A stretch of DNA of 64,000 nucleotides from JBAYNW01 sp041678605 (lineage in GTDB: Bacteria; Cyanobacteriota; Vampirovibrionia; Gastranaerophilales; Gastranaerophilaceae). The stretch spans positions 33,292-97,291 of the forward strand of contig JBAYNW010000002.1 in assembly GCA_041678605.1 (NCBI GenBank), in the 5' to 3' direction. Made by a program: the position numbers and the translations under genes. Every line of letters starts with the position of its first letter. Positions within the stretch are counted from its first letter, which is position 1. Shown piece by piece: positions 24,661 to 32,781 of this stretch. The notes under the pieces are model-generated. The model searched no databases. It saw only the letters and a list, made by a program, of their open reading frames with translations, and was not told the origin of the DNA.

Positions 24661-24901
24661 ATGAAGTTGAACGGTTTAAGGGCTTTTTACGAAGTGATTA
24701 AGTGATTAAGGGAGTTGATAAGTCGAAAGGCTTAAAGGCTTAAGGGGTGAAGGGGTGAACGGTTGAAGGGTTCAATTACCAATTTCCTTTTCCCGTCTTC
24801 TAGTTGATAAGTCGATAAGTTGAAGGTTCGAACGGTTCAATTACCAATTTCCCATTTCCCATTTCCCATTTCCTATTCCCTATTCCCTATTCCCTATTTC
24901 C
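24661..24901. repeat. Tandem simple-repeat block
   Basis: A gene-free stretch built of short tandem units: GTGATTAA, GTTGATAAGTCGA, AGGCTTAA, GGGTGAA, GAACGGTTC and a run of CCCATTT then CCCTATT units (about 24845-24901). On the minus strand the last part is (GGGAAAT)n/(GGGAATA)n. The neighbouring 24351-24660 holds no gene that I can support. Confidence 0.8.
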
Positions 24902-24905
24902 CCCG

Positions 24906-25631
24906 TCAATAATTCATCTGCCAGCTTTCTTCAATAATGCGGCCGGCACAACATTGGCCGTCTTTATTCGTCCCGCCGTTATATCCATAGTTGCAAAGAT
25001 TGCTGGCTTTCCAATGATAATATTTAGCTCCACCACGAGGATACAGGGCAGGTCCGTTATCATTGACAAGTGCAAATCGAAATATGTCACGCCCCAGAGC
25101 ATTGGGTTTTTTGAGCCCGTTTACGTCAATATAAAAAGAAGTCATGCATATTTTTGTTAAAGAACCGGCTGAACCGCTACAGCCTGAATAGGAGTCACCA
25201 AGATAAACCGCTATTCCATCTGATGTTATAAATCTGTAATAAGATGTGCTATCATACCCGCTATTAGTATTTGTTCCATCAAAATTTAGTGCTATTGTAT
25301 CCGAAAAACAGCCTGATGTAGTTGTGTCACAATTCTTTGCCACGTTAAAATATTTAGCTATCTTATCCCCCATTGTTTTTTTATCGGCCGAATCAAAGAA
25401 ACAACTCAAATCGCCTATGCAGCCTGAATCTGCGGCCATTTGGATTAAGGCCTGATTCCACTTTGAATAGGCACTTTTTACGCCCGCAACGTATGCGGCC
25501 TTTTGTGAGTTAGCAATCAGCACCGGAACTGTCAATGCCGCGAGAACGCCGATAATGGTCAGTGTAACCAGCACTTCTGCGAGAGAAAATCCCCTTTTGA
25601 CCGAAGTCCCTCTTTGTCTCATATTTTCCAT
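24906..25631 (-). CDS. Type II/IV prepilin-like protein, paralog B
   Basis: A 241-residue prepilin. The cleavage site is KRG/FSLAEVLVTLTIIGVLAALTVP. Most of the body is nearly identical to the protein at 6911-7660, including the Cys blocks and the WQMNY end, but residues about 115-160 differ. It has a near-consensus promoter and, as in copy A, a divergent HTH gene upstream. Charge and Cys pattern suggest a disulfide-stabilised minor pilin or pseudopilin. No secretion machinery is nearby. Confidence 0.88.
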   Translation of the reverse strand: MENMRQRGTSVKRGFSLAEVLVTLTIIGVLAALTVPVLIANSQKAAYVAGVKSAYSKWNQALIQMAADSGCIGDLSCFFDSADKKTMGDKIAKYFNVAKNCDTTTSGCFSDTIALNFDGTNTNSGYDSTSYYRFITSDGIAVYLGDSYSGCSGSAGSLTKICMTSFYIDVNGLKKPNALGRDIFRFALVNDNGPALYPRGGAKYYHWKASNLCNYGYNGGTNKDGQCCAGRIIEESWQMNY

Positions 25632-25637
25632 AATTAT

Positions 25638-25680
25638 CCTTTTGTAAATTTTAAAATCCTTAAAGGGATTATTTAATCCT
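25638..25680. promoter_or_regulatory. Nested GGATT/AATCC palindromes in the prepilin leader
   Basis: On the minus strand the leader reads GGATT-N4-AATCC-N6-GGATT, two overlapping inverted repeats between the -10 and the start codon of prepilin B. They occupy the place of the 19-bp palindrome of copy A but differ in sequence. Confidence 0.45.
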
Positions 25681-25692
25681 TATATGGAGCAT

Positions 25693-25721
25693 AGTATAAA
25701 GGATTTAACTTTATTTGTCAA
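25693..25721 (-). promoter_or_regulatory. Strong promoter of prepilin B
   Basis: On the minus strand TTGACA (25721-25716), a 17-base spacer, then TATACT (25698-25693). Layout matches the promoter of prepilin A at 6811-6839. Confidence 0.8.
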
Positions 25722-25727
25722 GTTGTT

Positions 25728-25733
25728 TATAAT
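25728..25733 (+). promoter_or_regulatory. -10 box of the leaderless HTH pseudogene
   Basis: TATAAT exactly six bases before ATG 25740, the same arrangement as for the intact paralog at 6792. Confidence 0.65.
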
Positions 25734-25739
25734 TAGCAA

Positions 25740-25946
25740 ATGAATGTAAAAAATCAAATAAAATCACTATTAGCACTGAAATGTATAACAATGAAACAGC
25801 TCGCCGGTTTGATGAGCGAAAGAACAGGCAAAAAATATACCCAACAGAGCATTTCTCATAAATTGACAAGATAAAGCCTTTCTTTAAAAGATGCCTCCAT
25901 AATCTCGGACATTTTGGGGTTTAGTCTTAAATTTATTGAAAAATAA
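25740..25946 (+). pseudogene. Broken HTH gene, paralog of 6586-6792
   Basis: The frame MNVKNQIKSLLALKCITMKQ aligns throughout with the 68-residue HTH protein at 6586-6792 and has exactly the same length (207 bases). An in-frame TAA at 25872-25874 (codon 45) interrupts it between KLTR and SLSLKDASIISDILGF, where the intact copy reads RLRLEKLSLKEAYIIADILGF. The promoter is intact. Either the gene is dead or a truncated 44-residue form is made. Confidence 0.8.
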
Positions 25947-26089
25947 ATGTTTTCATTTATTCGACATAAAAGTTAAAAAAGCGACCTTCTGCGGATTTCC
26001 CAGTTCCCTGTTTTTTTAAAAATTTGCGAAGCATTATTGCACTTAATCACTTAATCACCCAGTCACTTAATCACTTCGTAAAAAGCCAT

Positions 26090-26569
26090 TCAACTCCTTC
26101 CGTTCCCCGTTGTCTGTTCGCTCTCTTCTTTTTTAACTCCGGAAAGTGTCTCGTACACGTAAGCTGTTACGAGTCCGGCAAAAGAATTCATCAAGGCACT
26201 CAGGATTGCACCGAATATACCCAACATTAAAAAAACGAAAAAAGGCAATGTCTTGAAAAATGCGGCAAGATATCCGATATATGTTTTTGGAAGAATCAGT
26301 CCTACAAGCATTGACAGCGGTGCAAATATAATCCAAAAAGCTATGAAAGAAGCGAAACCGGTTATTGAACCCAAAATTGCACCTTCTTTTGCGTCAATGA
26401 TGCTTATTAAGTCATTTTTCTTCATATAGACTATGACAACAGCCGAAAGAAATAAGATTAAAACCATAAACGAAAAATTTCTCACAAAGGGGATTAAGGT
26501 CAAAACCCCCAGAATACCGCCTAAAATCGCACTTAATATTGAGGCCTGTTTTATTGTTGATTTATTCAT
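26090..26569 (-). CDS. Four-helix membrane protein
   Basis: A 159-residue integral membrane protein with about four hydrophobic segments (ILSAILGGILGVLTLIPF; FSFMVLILFLSAVVIVYM; GSITGFASFIAFWIIFAPL; FFVFLMLGIFGAILSALM) and a charged C-terminal tail. No family recognised with confidence. It lies 20 bases downstream of the ORF6N gene on the same strand and may share its transcript. Upstream and downstream DNA contains simple repeats. Confidence 0.65.
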   Translation of the reverse strand: MNKSTIKQASILSAILGGILGVLTLIPFVRNFSFMVLILFLSAVVIVYMKKNDLISIIDAKEGAILGSITGFASFIAFWIIFAPLSMLVGLILPKTYIGYLAAFFKTLPFFVFLMLGIFGAILSALMNSFAGLVTAYVYETLSGVKKEESEQTTGNGRS

Positions 26570-26589
26570 ATATTTATTCCTCGTCTTTC

Positions 26590-27111
26590 CTATTTTGTTT
26601 TAAATCCTATTGTCCTTGGTTTTGTTATGTCAATGAGATAATTGAGAGTTTCATTTATTTTCTGAATTTGTTCATTATTTTCTTCGGCATAACCAATAAA
26701 ATATCTCTCTAAGTCGCTTATCCGCTGAGACAAATCCTTGTGAGAAAGAGCGAACTCTTTTATCTTAATAAACGTTTGGATTATTTGGATATTTAAAGCA
26801 ATTGCTCTTTTGCTGTTTAAAACACTCGACAGCATCGCAACCCCATATTCCGTAAAGGCGTATGGCAAAGAAGTGCTGTGCTTAAGGCTTTTGAACCGGT
26901 CACAATTTGTGACCAGTTCTTTAATTTCTATATCATTGAGTTTGAACATAAAATTGTCGGGAAATCTTTCAATATTACGTTTTACTGCTTGGTTTAGAAC
27001 TTTTGTATTAACTTCGTAAAGTTCGGCCAAATCCCTGTCAATCATAACTTTTTGTCCGCGTATGACAAGTATTTTATTTTCAATAATTTTTGTTGGTATT
27101 AATTCGTTCAT
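26590..27111 (-). CDS. ORF6N-domain DNA-binding protein
   Basis: A 173-residue protein whose residues 5-90 form an ORF6N domain (IIENKILVIRGQKVMIDRDLAELYEV; NRN-type block KRNIERFPDNFMF; YAFTEYGVAMLSSVLNS), found in phage regulators and phage-related bacterial genes. The C-terminal part is a coiled coil (KDLSQRISDLERYF). The start may be 27111 or 27123. It is directly downstream of ruvC (10-22 bases). It was probably acquired from phage; role unknown. Confidence 0.85.
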   Translation of the reverse strand: MNELIPTKIIENKILVIRGQKVMIDRDLAELYEVNTKVLNQAVKRNIERFPDNFMFKLNDIEIKELVTNCDRFKSLKHSTSLPYAFTEYGVAMLSSVLNSKRAIALNIQIIQTFIKIKEFALSHKDLSQRISDLERYFIGYAEENNEQIQKINETLNYLIDITKPRTIGFKTK

Positions 27112-27133
27112 TTTCTTTCCCATCTTTCCTATT

Positions 27134-27628
27134 TTAAACTTTTAGCAGTCTGTCATCACAATTTATACCTCGAGTATGGCAAATTGCAATCGCCATGGCG
27201 TCAATTGTGTCGTCTAAATGCGGCAAAATTTGGCAATTCAAAGCGATTTTAACCATCTGTTCGACTTCTTTTTTATCCGCCCGCCCGTAGCCGGTGAGAG
27301 TTTGTTTAACTTCCATTGGAGTGTATTCAAATGTCGGAATACCGCATTTTTCAAGTGCCATCATAATTACTCCCCGTGCGGCGGCCACGGGCATGACTGT
27401 CTTTTGGTTTTTAAAGAAAAACAGCTTTTCAATTGACGCTATGTCCGGCTCATATTTATTAATAATGGTTGTAATATCCTCAAAAATTTCCAGAAGCCTC
27501 TGAGATTCGGTATGATTTTTTGAGGTTTTTATTGAGCCGGAATTGAGCAGCACAACATTATCACCGTCAAAATCGACGATGCTGTAACCGACTATCGCAA
27601 GTCCCGGATCTATCCCTAAAATCTTCAT
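27134..27628 (-). CDS. ruvC: Holliday junction endonuclease RuvC
   Basis: A 164-residue resolvase that cuts Holliday junctions with RuvAB. The catalytic acidic residues lie in GIDPG (Asp at residue 7), IEKLFF (Glu near 66) and HLDDTIDAMAIAICH (two Asp near 140). Length is normal. ATG 27628 is chosen over the TTG-extended frame: TATAAT (27635-27640, minus) lies six bases upstream, and TTGCAA about 17 bases further, implying a leaderless mRNA. Confidence 0.95.
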   Translation of the reverse strand: MKILGIDPGLAIVGYSIVDFDGDNVVLLNSGSIKTSKNHTESQRLLEIFEDITTIINKYEPDIASIEKLFFFKNQKTVMPVAAARGVIMMALEKCGIPTFEYTPMEVKQTLTGYGRADKKEVEQMVKIALNCQILPHLDDTIDAMAIAICHTRGINCDDRLLKV

Positions 27629-27634
27629 TAAATA

Positions 27635-27662
27635 ATTATAGCAGAATTGAAGCATTTTGCAA
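27635..27662 (-). promoter_or_regulatory. Promoter of leaderless ruvC
   Basis: On the minus strand TTGCAA near 27662-27657, a spacer of about 16 bases, TATAAT (27640-27635), then six bases and ATG 27628. Confidence 0.7.
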
Positions 27663-27692
27663 AAACTTAATATTAATAAATGAGTTTACCAT

Positions 27693-28370
27693 TTACTCCT
27701 TAGACTTATTCCAGAATTTATTAGGAACTTGCCTGTTTCCTATAAAAACTTTGTCTTCAGGTGAAACACTTATGTAGCCAAAATGGTCACGTATCTCCTT
27801 TTCATCCAACAAATCATGCCAATATTCATTAAGCATTTTCCTGCAATTCACATAGTAGGTATCATTTTTTTTATGATAAACAAAAGCCGACTCAGGCAGT
27901 TCGCCCTCGTAAACTATATTTTCTGCGTCTTGAAAAAGGAACATTGTGAAATCTTTTTTTTGGATATGCTTTGTATTTTGCCTCAAAAGGCTTAGGAGTT
28001 TTCTGCCTGACAAATTTTCCTTTAAACAATCTTGAGAAAGAAGTCCGATTAAAAATCCCTTAATTGTCCTTGAGGGTTTTATCTTTCGTATTGTTGTTTC
28101 GATTTGTTTTCTATCAGTGCTGTCCTTTAAAATATGCTTCGGCTGTAAGTGCAAAACTAAAGGTAATTTCTTCCTTAAGACTTTTACTACCCCAGCCAAA
28201 CAAAAGACTATTTGCTCTACCGCCCCGCCACTTTTAACTTTAATATTTTTAATTGTTCCAAGTTGCTCAACAATAACAATGTTAGGGAGGCTTACGATTT
28301 TTTTGTACCTTTTGTAAGGTACAAATTTAATATTGGAAGTAAAATTTATATTTGAAACATTGTTGTTCAT
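27693..28370 (-). CDS. Hypothetical protein with N-terminal INFTS motif
   Basis: A 225-residue protein beginning MNNNVSNINFTSNIKF, with the shared motif at F10. No membrane helix or known domain. The middle is basic (RKLLSLLRQNTKHIQKKDF); the C-terminus (ISVSPEDKVFIGNRQVPNKF) is beta-like. ATG 28370 is chosen because it puts the motif at the start as in other members; an in-frame start at 28391 is less likely. It stands alone between ruvC and the tail-fibre-like gene. Function unknown. Confidence 0.65.
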   Translation of the reverse strand: MNNNVSNINFTSNIKFVPYKRYKKIVSLPNIVIVEQLGTIKNIKVKSGGAVEQIVFCLAGVVKVLRKKLPLVLHLQPKHILKDSTDRKQIETTIRKIKPSRTIKGFLIGLLSQDCLKENLSGRKLLSLLRQNTKHIQKKDFTMFLFQDAENIVYEGELPESAFVYHKKNDTYYVNCRKMLNEYWHDLLDEKEIRDHFGYISVSPEDKVFIGNRQVPNKFWNKSKE

Positions 28371-28527
28371 AAATGTATAAACCCCAAACATTAAAAAGTT
28401 TGCCTATAATATTAATTTTTGTTAAACCCCGGCTGCCGTATTTTACCTACGTATTTTTGCGGACTTTTTTTTATTTTTAAAAATGGCATAATTAAAAAGG
28501 AAAAAGAAAAAAGGAAAGGAGAAAGAA

Positions 28528-29549
28528 TGACAGACTACTTAACACTAACCGAATTTGTGCCGGGGACAAAGGCCAAAGCACAAGAGGTTAATGCAAATTT
28601 TTCGGCACTAAAAGATGCCCTGAGTGAAAAAGCTGCGATGGATGGAGACAGCACGCAAACATTTTCCGTGGCCAATGCGACACAAAATGCACATGCAATT
28701 AACAAGGGTCAATTAGATAGTTTATCGAATGACTTGACGGCAGAGCTTAAAAAAATGTCCACAAAATTTTGTGTAAAATACGGAAACACAACGGCCGGAA
28801 ATGGAGATTTGTTTAGTTACAATGTACTTGAAATAACCCCAAAAATCGGCGGAACTTATAAAAATTTAGTAATGGCGGATTATCAGGGAACTCAAACAAC
28901 CATTTCATCTGCCGCTGCGATAAGCATGAGCGGAAAGCCCAACGGAGATTACAATATTTTTATTACAGCCGCGGGGGTACTTTACACTCTGGACAATACA
29001 ATTTACAGACAGGCTGCCCGTCCGACAATGCTTGCCGGTGACGTTTGGTTTAATACAAGTGCGGAACCTTTTAGCTGTATAAAATATGACGGAACAAATG
29101 ACGTTGAATTTTTGGATGTGCCTTTGGGCAGTGTGACTATTGCGAGCAGTGCAATAACCGAAATTGTTACTTTCCCGTTTAACCAAAACGGGCATAATGT
29201 TACAACGCAGACGATACCTGAGGCCGGAACAAATTTGGCACTATCGGTTGTGAGATTAATTATGCCGGATTATAAAAGCGTTGTCAGCAAAGCATGGAAC
29301 ACGATTTTGCAGGCAGAGAGCGACGGATGGTTATACCCGAACGGCGGAAACGTTGCATCGAGTTCGATGGAGGATTTTACATTGACATATTCTTTTAATT
29401 CTGATCTCTCGAACTCTTTTGAAGCGTCCGCAATCGGGGCTAACACTACTGCCGGTATAATGGTTCCGATAATCAAAGGAATGTATTACAGAGCTACACG
29501 GGGAACTGCAAATCAATATTTAAAATTTTATCCGTGTCTTGGAGTTTAA
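28528..29549 (+). CDS. Phage tail-fibre-like protein
   Basis: A 340-residue protein. Its N-terminus (EFVPGTKAKAQEVNANFSALKDAL) matches the start of many phage tail fibre and tail collar proteins, in which the F-x-P-G-T and VN-x-NF block precedes a short coiled coil. The rest is Thr/Ser/Asn-rich and beta-rich, with many Gly, as in receptor-binding proteins. The start at ATG 28528 has a strong AAGGAGA ribosome binding site. The next gene looks like a tail fibre partner. No other phage genes are present, so this is an isolated fragment or domesticated pair. Confidence 0.72.
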
Positions 29550-29571
29550 TAATTATAAGAAAGGAATTACT

Positions 29572-29919
29572 ATGTACGTTGAAATCAAAGAAAATAAATT
29601 ACTCAGCTGGTGTGAAAAACCATATTTGGATTATGAATATGTCGATATTGGCTATGAAACTTTTGACCCCGAAAAATACTCGGTCATTGGCGGAGTATTA
29701 ACAGATATTTCTGAAACGGAAGATTACAAAACAAAAATCTCCGATAGAGAAAAGGCGGCTAAAAAGGCCGAATTGCAATTACAACTTGATGAATTGGATA
29801 AAAAAAGAGTTCGGGCGATTTCGGAACCGGCACTCAGAGAAGAACAAAACGGCCAAACATGGCTTGAATATTACACTGAGCAAATCATGGCAATCAGAGA
29901 GCAAATTGCCGCATTGTGA
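29572..29919 (+). CDS. Small phage-type protein paired with the tail fibre gene
   Basis: A 115-residue protein beginning MYVEIKENKLLSWCEKPY. It has a C-terminal coiled coil (DELDKKRVRAISEPALREEQ, then WLEYYTEQIMAIREQIAAL) of the kind found in small tail or chaperone proteins encoded after tail fibres in Firmicutes-type prophages. ATG 29572 has an AAAGGAA ribosome binding site. It lies 22 bases after the tail-fibre-like gene and is followed by a terminator. The tail-fibre-assembly role is inferred. Confidence 0.65.
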   Translation: MYVEIKENKLLSWCEKPYLDYEYVDIGYETFDPEKYSVIGGVLTDISETEDYKTKISDREKAAKKAELQLQLDELDKKRVRAISEPALREEQNGQTWLEYYTEQIMAIREQIAAL

Positions 29920-29939
29920 AATAAAAACAAATAAAATTT

Positions 29940-29969
29940 AAACCCTATTGTTTTTCAGTAGGGTTTTTT
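29940..29969 (+). terminator. Rho-independent terminator
   Basis: AAACCCTA and TAGGGTTT arms around the loop, extended by wobble pairs, followed by a T-run. It ends the tail-fibre-like pair. Confidence 0.8.
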
Positions 29970-29997
29970 CTATACTTGAATTAAAGAGGATTTTAAA

Positions 29998-30345
29998 ATG
30001 TATATCGGAGTAGACATTGAAGACATCAGCCGGTTTGAAAATAAACCGCAGGAGTTTTTAGACAGGATTTATACAAAGAATGAGCAGGAATACTGCCTCT
30101 CAAAGCCAAATCCGGCCAGTCATTTTGCAGTGCGGTTCTCAGCCAAAGAAGCTGTAATTAAGGCTCTTAATTCAATGGGTATAAGCCATCCCAGGCTTAA
30201 CAAAATAGAAGTTTATCACGATAAAAACAGATGCCCTCAGGTTAGATTATTAAATGATTCCGATAAAAAATTGGCAATTAAGGTCAGCCTCTCGCATGAC
30301 AAAACAAAGGCGATAGCGTTTGTTTTTGCGTCTTTGCATCTTTAG
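29998..30345 (+). CDS. acpS: Holo-[acyl-carrier-protein] synthase
   Basis: A 115-residue AcpS that transfers 4'-phosphopantetheine from CoA to acyl carrier protein. The Mg-binding GVDIEDISRF motif is at residues 4-13 and the second motif, RFSAKEAVIKAL, near 47-58. Length is typical. The ribosome binding site is AAAGAGG. It sits just before the rhamnose operon but has its own leader after a terminator. Confidence 0.94.
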   Translation: MYIGVDIEDISRFENKPQEFLDRIYTKNEQEYCLSKPNPASHFAVRFSAKEAVIKALNSMGISHPRLNKIEVYHDKNRCPQVRLLNDSDKKLAIKVSLSHDKTKAIAFVFASLHL

Positions 30346-30384
30346 GCGTTTCCATGATAAAATATTACTACAGGAGTTGATAAA

Positions 30385-30939
30385 ATGCCGTTTGAGTTTG
30401 AAAAACTTGAAATAGATGGGGTAATTTTGGTTAAACCAAAAGTTTTTGGCGATAATCGCGGATTTTTTATGGAAAGCTACAAAAAATCAGAGTTTGTAAA
30501 AAACGGTATTGATGTTGAATTTGTGCAAGATAACTGCTCCAAATCAACAAAGGGTGTCTTAAGAGGCCTGCATTATCAGGCAAAACCGAAATCTCAGGCA
30601 AAATTAATCAGATGCTCAAACGGCAAAATCCATGATGTTGCAGTTGATTTAAGGAAAAATTCAAAAACCTTCGGCAAATGGCTTAAAGTTGAACTCTCGG
30701 AGGAGAACAAGCACATACTTTTTATTCCGGAAGGATTTGCTCACGGATTTGTTGTCTTGTCCGACGAAGCCGAATTGTCTTATAAAACAAGCAAGGAATT
30801 TTCACCCGAGTATGACAGAGGCCTTTTGTGGAATGACGAAACAATAAATGTAGGCTGGGGCGTAAGCTCTCCGATTTTGAGCGAGAAAGACAAATGTCAG
30901 CCAAAGTTTTCGGAAATCAACAACGAGGAATTAATATGA
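30385..30939 (+). CDS. rfbC: dTDP-4-dehydrorhamnose 3,5-epimerase
   Basis: A 184-residue RmlC cupin enzyme: it epimerises C3 and C5 of dTDP-4-keto-6-deoxyglucose. Signatures are FGDNRGFFMESYK, FVQDNCSKSTKGVLRGLHYQ (with the catalytic His) and FIPEGFAHGFVVLSD. It is the first gene of the operon rmlC-rmlB-rmlD-rmlA. Its TGA overlaps the next ATG (ATGA). The operon makes dTDP-L-rhamnose for surface polysaccharide. Confidence 0.97.
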   Translation: MPFEFEKLEIDGVILVKPKVFGDNRGFFMESYKKSEFVKNGIDVEFVQDNCSKSTKGVLRGLHYQAKPKSQAKLIRCSNGKIHDVAVDLRKNSKTFGKWLKVELSEENKHILFIPEGFAHGFVVLSDEAELSYKTSKEFSPEYDRGLLWNDETINVGWGVSSPILSEKDKCQPKFSEINNEELI

Positions 30940-31916
30940 AAAAAATGCTCATCACCGGCGGAGCGGGGTTTATCGGAAGCTGTTTCGTAAGGCATATTTT
31001 AAATAAATATCCGGATTATAGGGTAATCAACCTCGACGCTCTGACTTATGCCGGCAATATTGGGAATTTAAAAGATGTTCAAGATAACTCTAATTATAGA
31101 TTTGTTCACGGGAATATTTGCGATAAAAAGCTGGTGCGGGATTTGATTTCACAATCCGACTTTGTAGTGAATTTTGCGGCCGAAAGCCACGTCGACAGAA
31201 GCATCGCAGGTCCGGAAATTTTTATAGAAACAAACATTAACGGGACTTTGAACTTGCTTCAGGCATGCAAAGAACTCGGGATTGAAAGATATTTACAGGT
31301 TTCGACAGATGAAGTTTACGGAACGCTCGGTGAAACGGGTTATTTTACGGAAAGTACGCCTATTGCTCCGAATTCTCCTTATTCTGCTTCAAAAGCGAGT
31401 GCTGATTTATTGGTGAGAGCTTATTTTGAAACTTATAATCTGCCGGCATTGATAACCCGCTGTTCTAATAATTACGGGCCTTATCAGTATCCTGAAAAAT
31501 TAATCCCTTTATTTATTTCACGGCTATTGGAAGGTAAAAAAATACCCGTCTACGGTGACGGTTTGAACGTTCGTGACTGGCTTTACGTTTATGACCATTG
31601 CGAGGCGATTGATGAAGTTTTGCACAAAGGTCGGGCCGGTGGGGTTTATAACATAGGCGGACACAACGAAAAAACCAACATTGAAATTACAAAAATAATT
31701 CTGAAAAATATGGGCAAGGATGAAAGTTCAATAGAATACGTCGAAGATAGGCCCGGACACGACAGAAGGTACGCTATCGACAACACAAAAATCCAAACAG
31801 AACTTGGCTGGCAGCCGTCTTTGACATTTGAAGAAGGAATTAAGCTCACTATTGAGTGGTATCTTGGCAATCAAGAATGGATGAAGACTATTGAGGATAA
31901 AAAGGTTTTGAAATGA
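30936..31916 (+). CDS. rfbB: dTDP-glucose 4,6-dehydratase
   Basis: A 326-residue RmlB, an extended short-chain dehydrogenase. NAD binds at GGAGFIGS. The blocks NFAAESHVDRSI and STDEVYGTLGE are present, with catalytic Tyr-x3-Lys in YSASKASADLLVRAY. SNNYGPYQYPEKLIPLFI and RPGHDRRYAID are family-specific. Start ATG 30936 overlaps the rfbC stop, which supports translational coupling, as do the overlaps on both sides. Confidence 0.97.
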   Translation: MKKMLITGGAGFIGSCFVRHILNKYPDYRVINLDALTYAGNIGNLKDVQDNSNYRFVHGNICDKKLVRDLISQSDFVVNFAAESHVDRSIAGPEIFIETNINGTLNLLQACKELGIERYLQVSTDEVYGTLGETGYFTESTPIAPNSPYSASKASADLLVRAYFETYNLPALITRCSNNYGPYQYPEKLIPLFISRLLEGKKIPVYGDGLNVRDWLYVYDHCEAIDEVLHKGRAGGVYNIGGHNEKTNIEITKIILKNMGKDESSIEYVEDRPGHDRRYAIDNTKIQTELGWQPSLTFEEGIKLTIEWYLGNQEWMKTIEDKKVLK

Positions 31917-32731
31917 AAATATTGGTTACAGGTTCAAACGGTATGCTCGGGCAGGATTTATGTCCGATTTTGGAAGACGAAGGTTATGAATTAATAGAAA
32001 CGGACGCCGAAACATTTGATGTGACAAATTTTGAAACGGCAAAAGAGATTTTAACCCGCGAAAAACCTGACATTGTAATTCACTGTGCGGCTTACACAAA
32101 AGTTGATAAGGCAGAAGAAGAGCAGGATTTAGCTTTTTTGATAAATGCAAAAGGGACGGAAAATATCGCAAAAATTTGCGGTGAAAATGATATTACGCTT
32201 GTTTATATCTCAACGGATTATGTATTTGACGGGGATAAAAAAGAGCCATATTTGCCCGAAGATAAACCAAATCCGATTAATATTTACGGGAAAACCAAGT
32301 TTGAAGGCGAAAAAGCCGTTCAGAAATATTGCAAAAAGTATTATATTGTTAGAACGAGCTGGCTTTACGGGCATCATGGCAAAAATTTTGTAGAAACAAT
32401 GATTTCATCAAAAGACAAGGCTGAATTGAAGGTTGTGGATGACCAAATCGGCTGTCCTACGTGGACAGTTGAGTTTTCGGGCGGGATTGCAAAACTTATT
32501 CAAAGGCATGCCCCCTTCGGAATTTATCACATCTGTTCAGGCGGTAAAACTTCATGGTATAATTTTGCCAGAGAAATTTTTAAGCAGACGGGTTTGCCGG
32601 TTAATGTAAAACCCTGCAAAACGGAAGAATTTCCGCGTCCTGCAAAGCGTCCCAAATACAGTGTAATGGACAATCAAAAACTTTGCAGAAATTGGGAGGC
32701 GGCACTGAAGGATTATTTGGATTTAAGGTGA
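31913..32731 (+). CDS. rfbD: dTDP-4-dehydrorhamnose reductase
   Basis: A 272-residue RmlD, the final NADPH-dependent reductase of dTDP-L-rhamnose synthesis. It has GSNGMLGQDL for cofactor binding, VDKAEEEQDLAFLINAKGTENIA, and catalytic YGKTKFEGEKAV. The ATG at 31913 overlaps the rfbB stop (ATGA). Length is normal. The gap to rmlA holds a short TTTCAACTTTTCAACC repeat. Confidence 0.95.
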   Translation: MKILVTGSNGMLGQDLCPILEDEGYELIETDAETFDVTNFETAKEILTREKPDIVIHCAAYTKVDKAEEEQDLAFLINAKGTENIAKICGENDITLVYISTDYVFDGDKKEPYLPEDKPNPINIYGKTKFEGEKAVQKYCKKYYIVRTSWLYGHHGKNFVETMISSKDKAELKVVDDQIGCPTWTVEFSGGIAKLIQRHAPFGIYHICSGGKTSWYNFAREIFKQTGLPVNVKPCKTEEFPRPAKRPKYSVMDNQKLCRNWEAALKDYLDLR

Positions 32732-32781
32732 GAAGGAAAATCTTTCAACTTTTCAACCAAAACAAAGGAAAGGCAGAAAAA

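Noticed and set aside
25872..25874. Recoded stop (read-through) in the second HTH gene
   Set aside because: TAA is used as a normal stop elsewhere in the window and no recoding structure is seen; a pseudogene is simpler.
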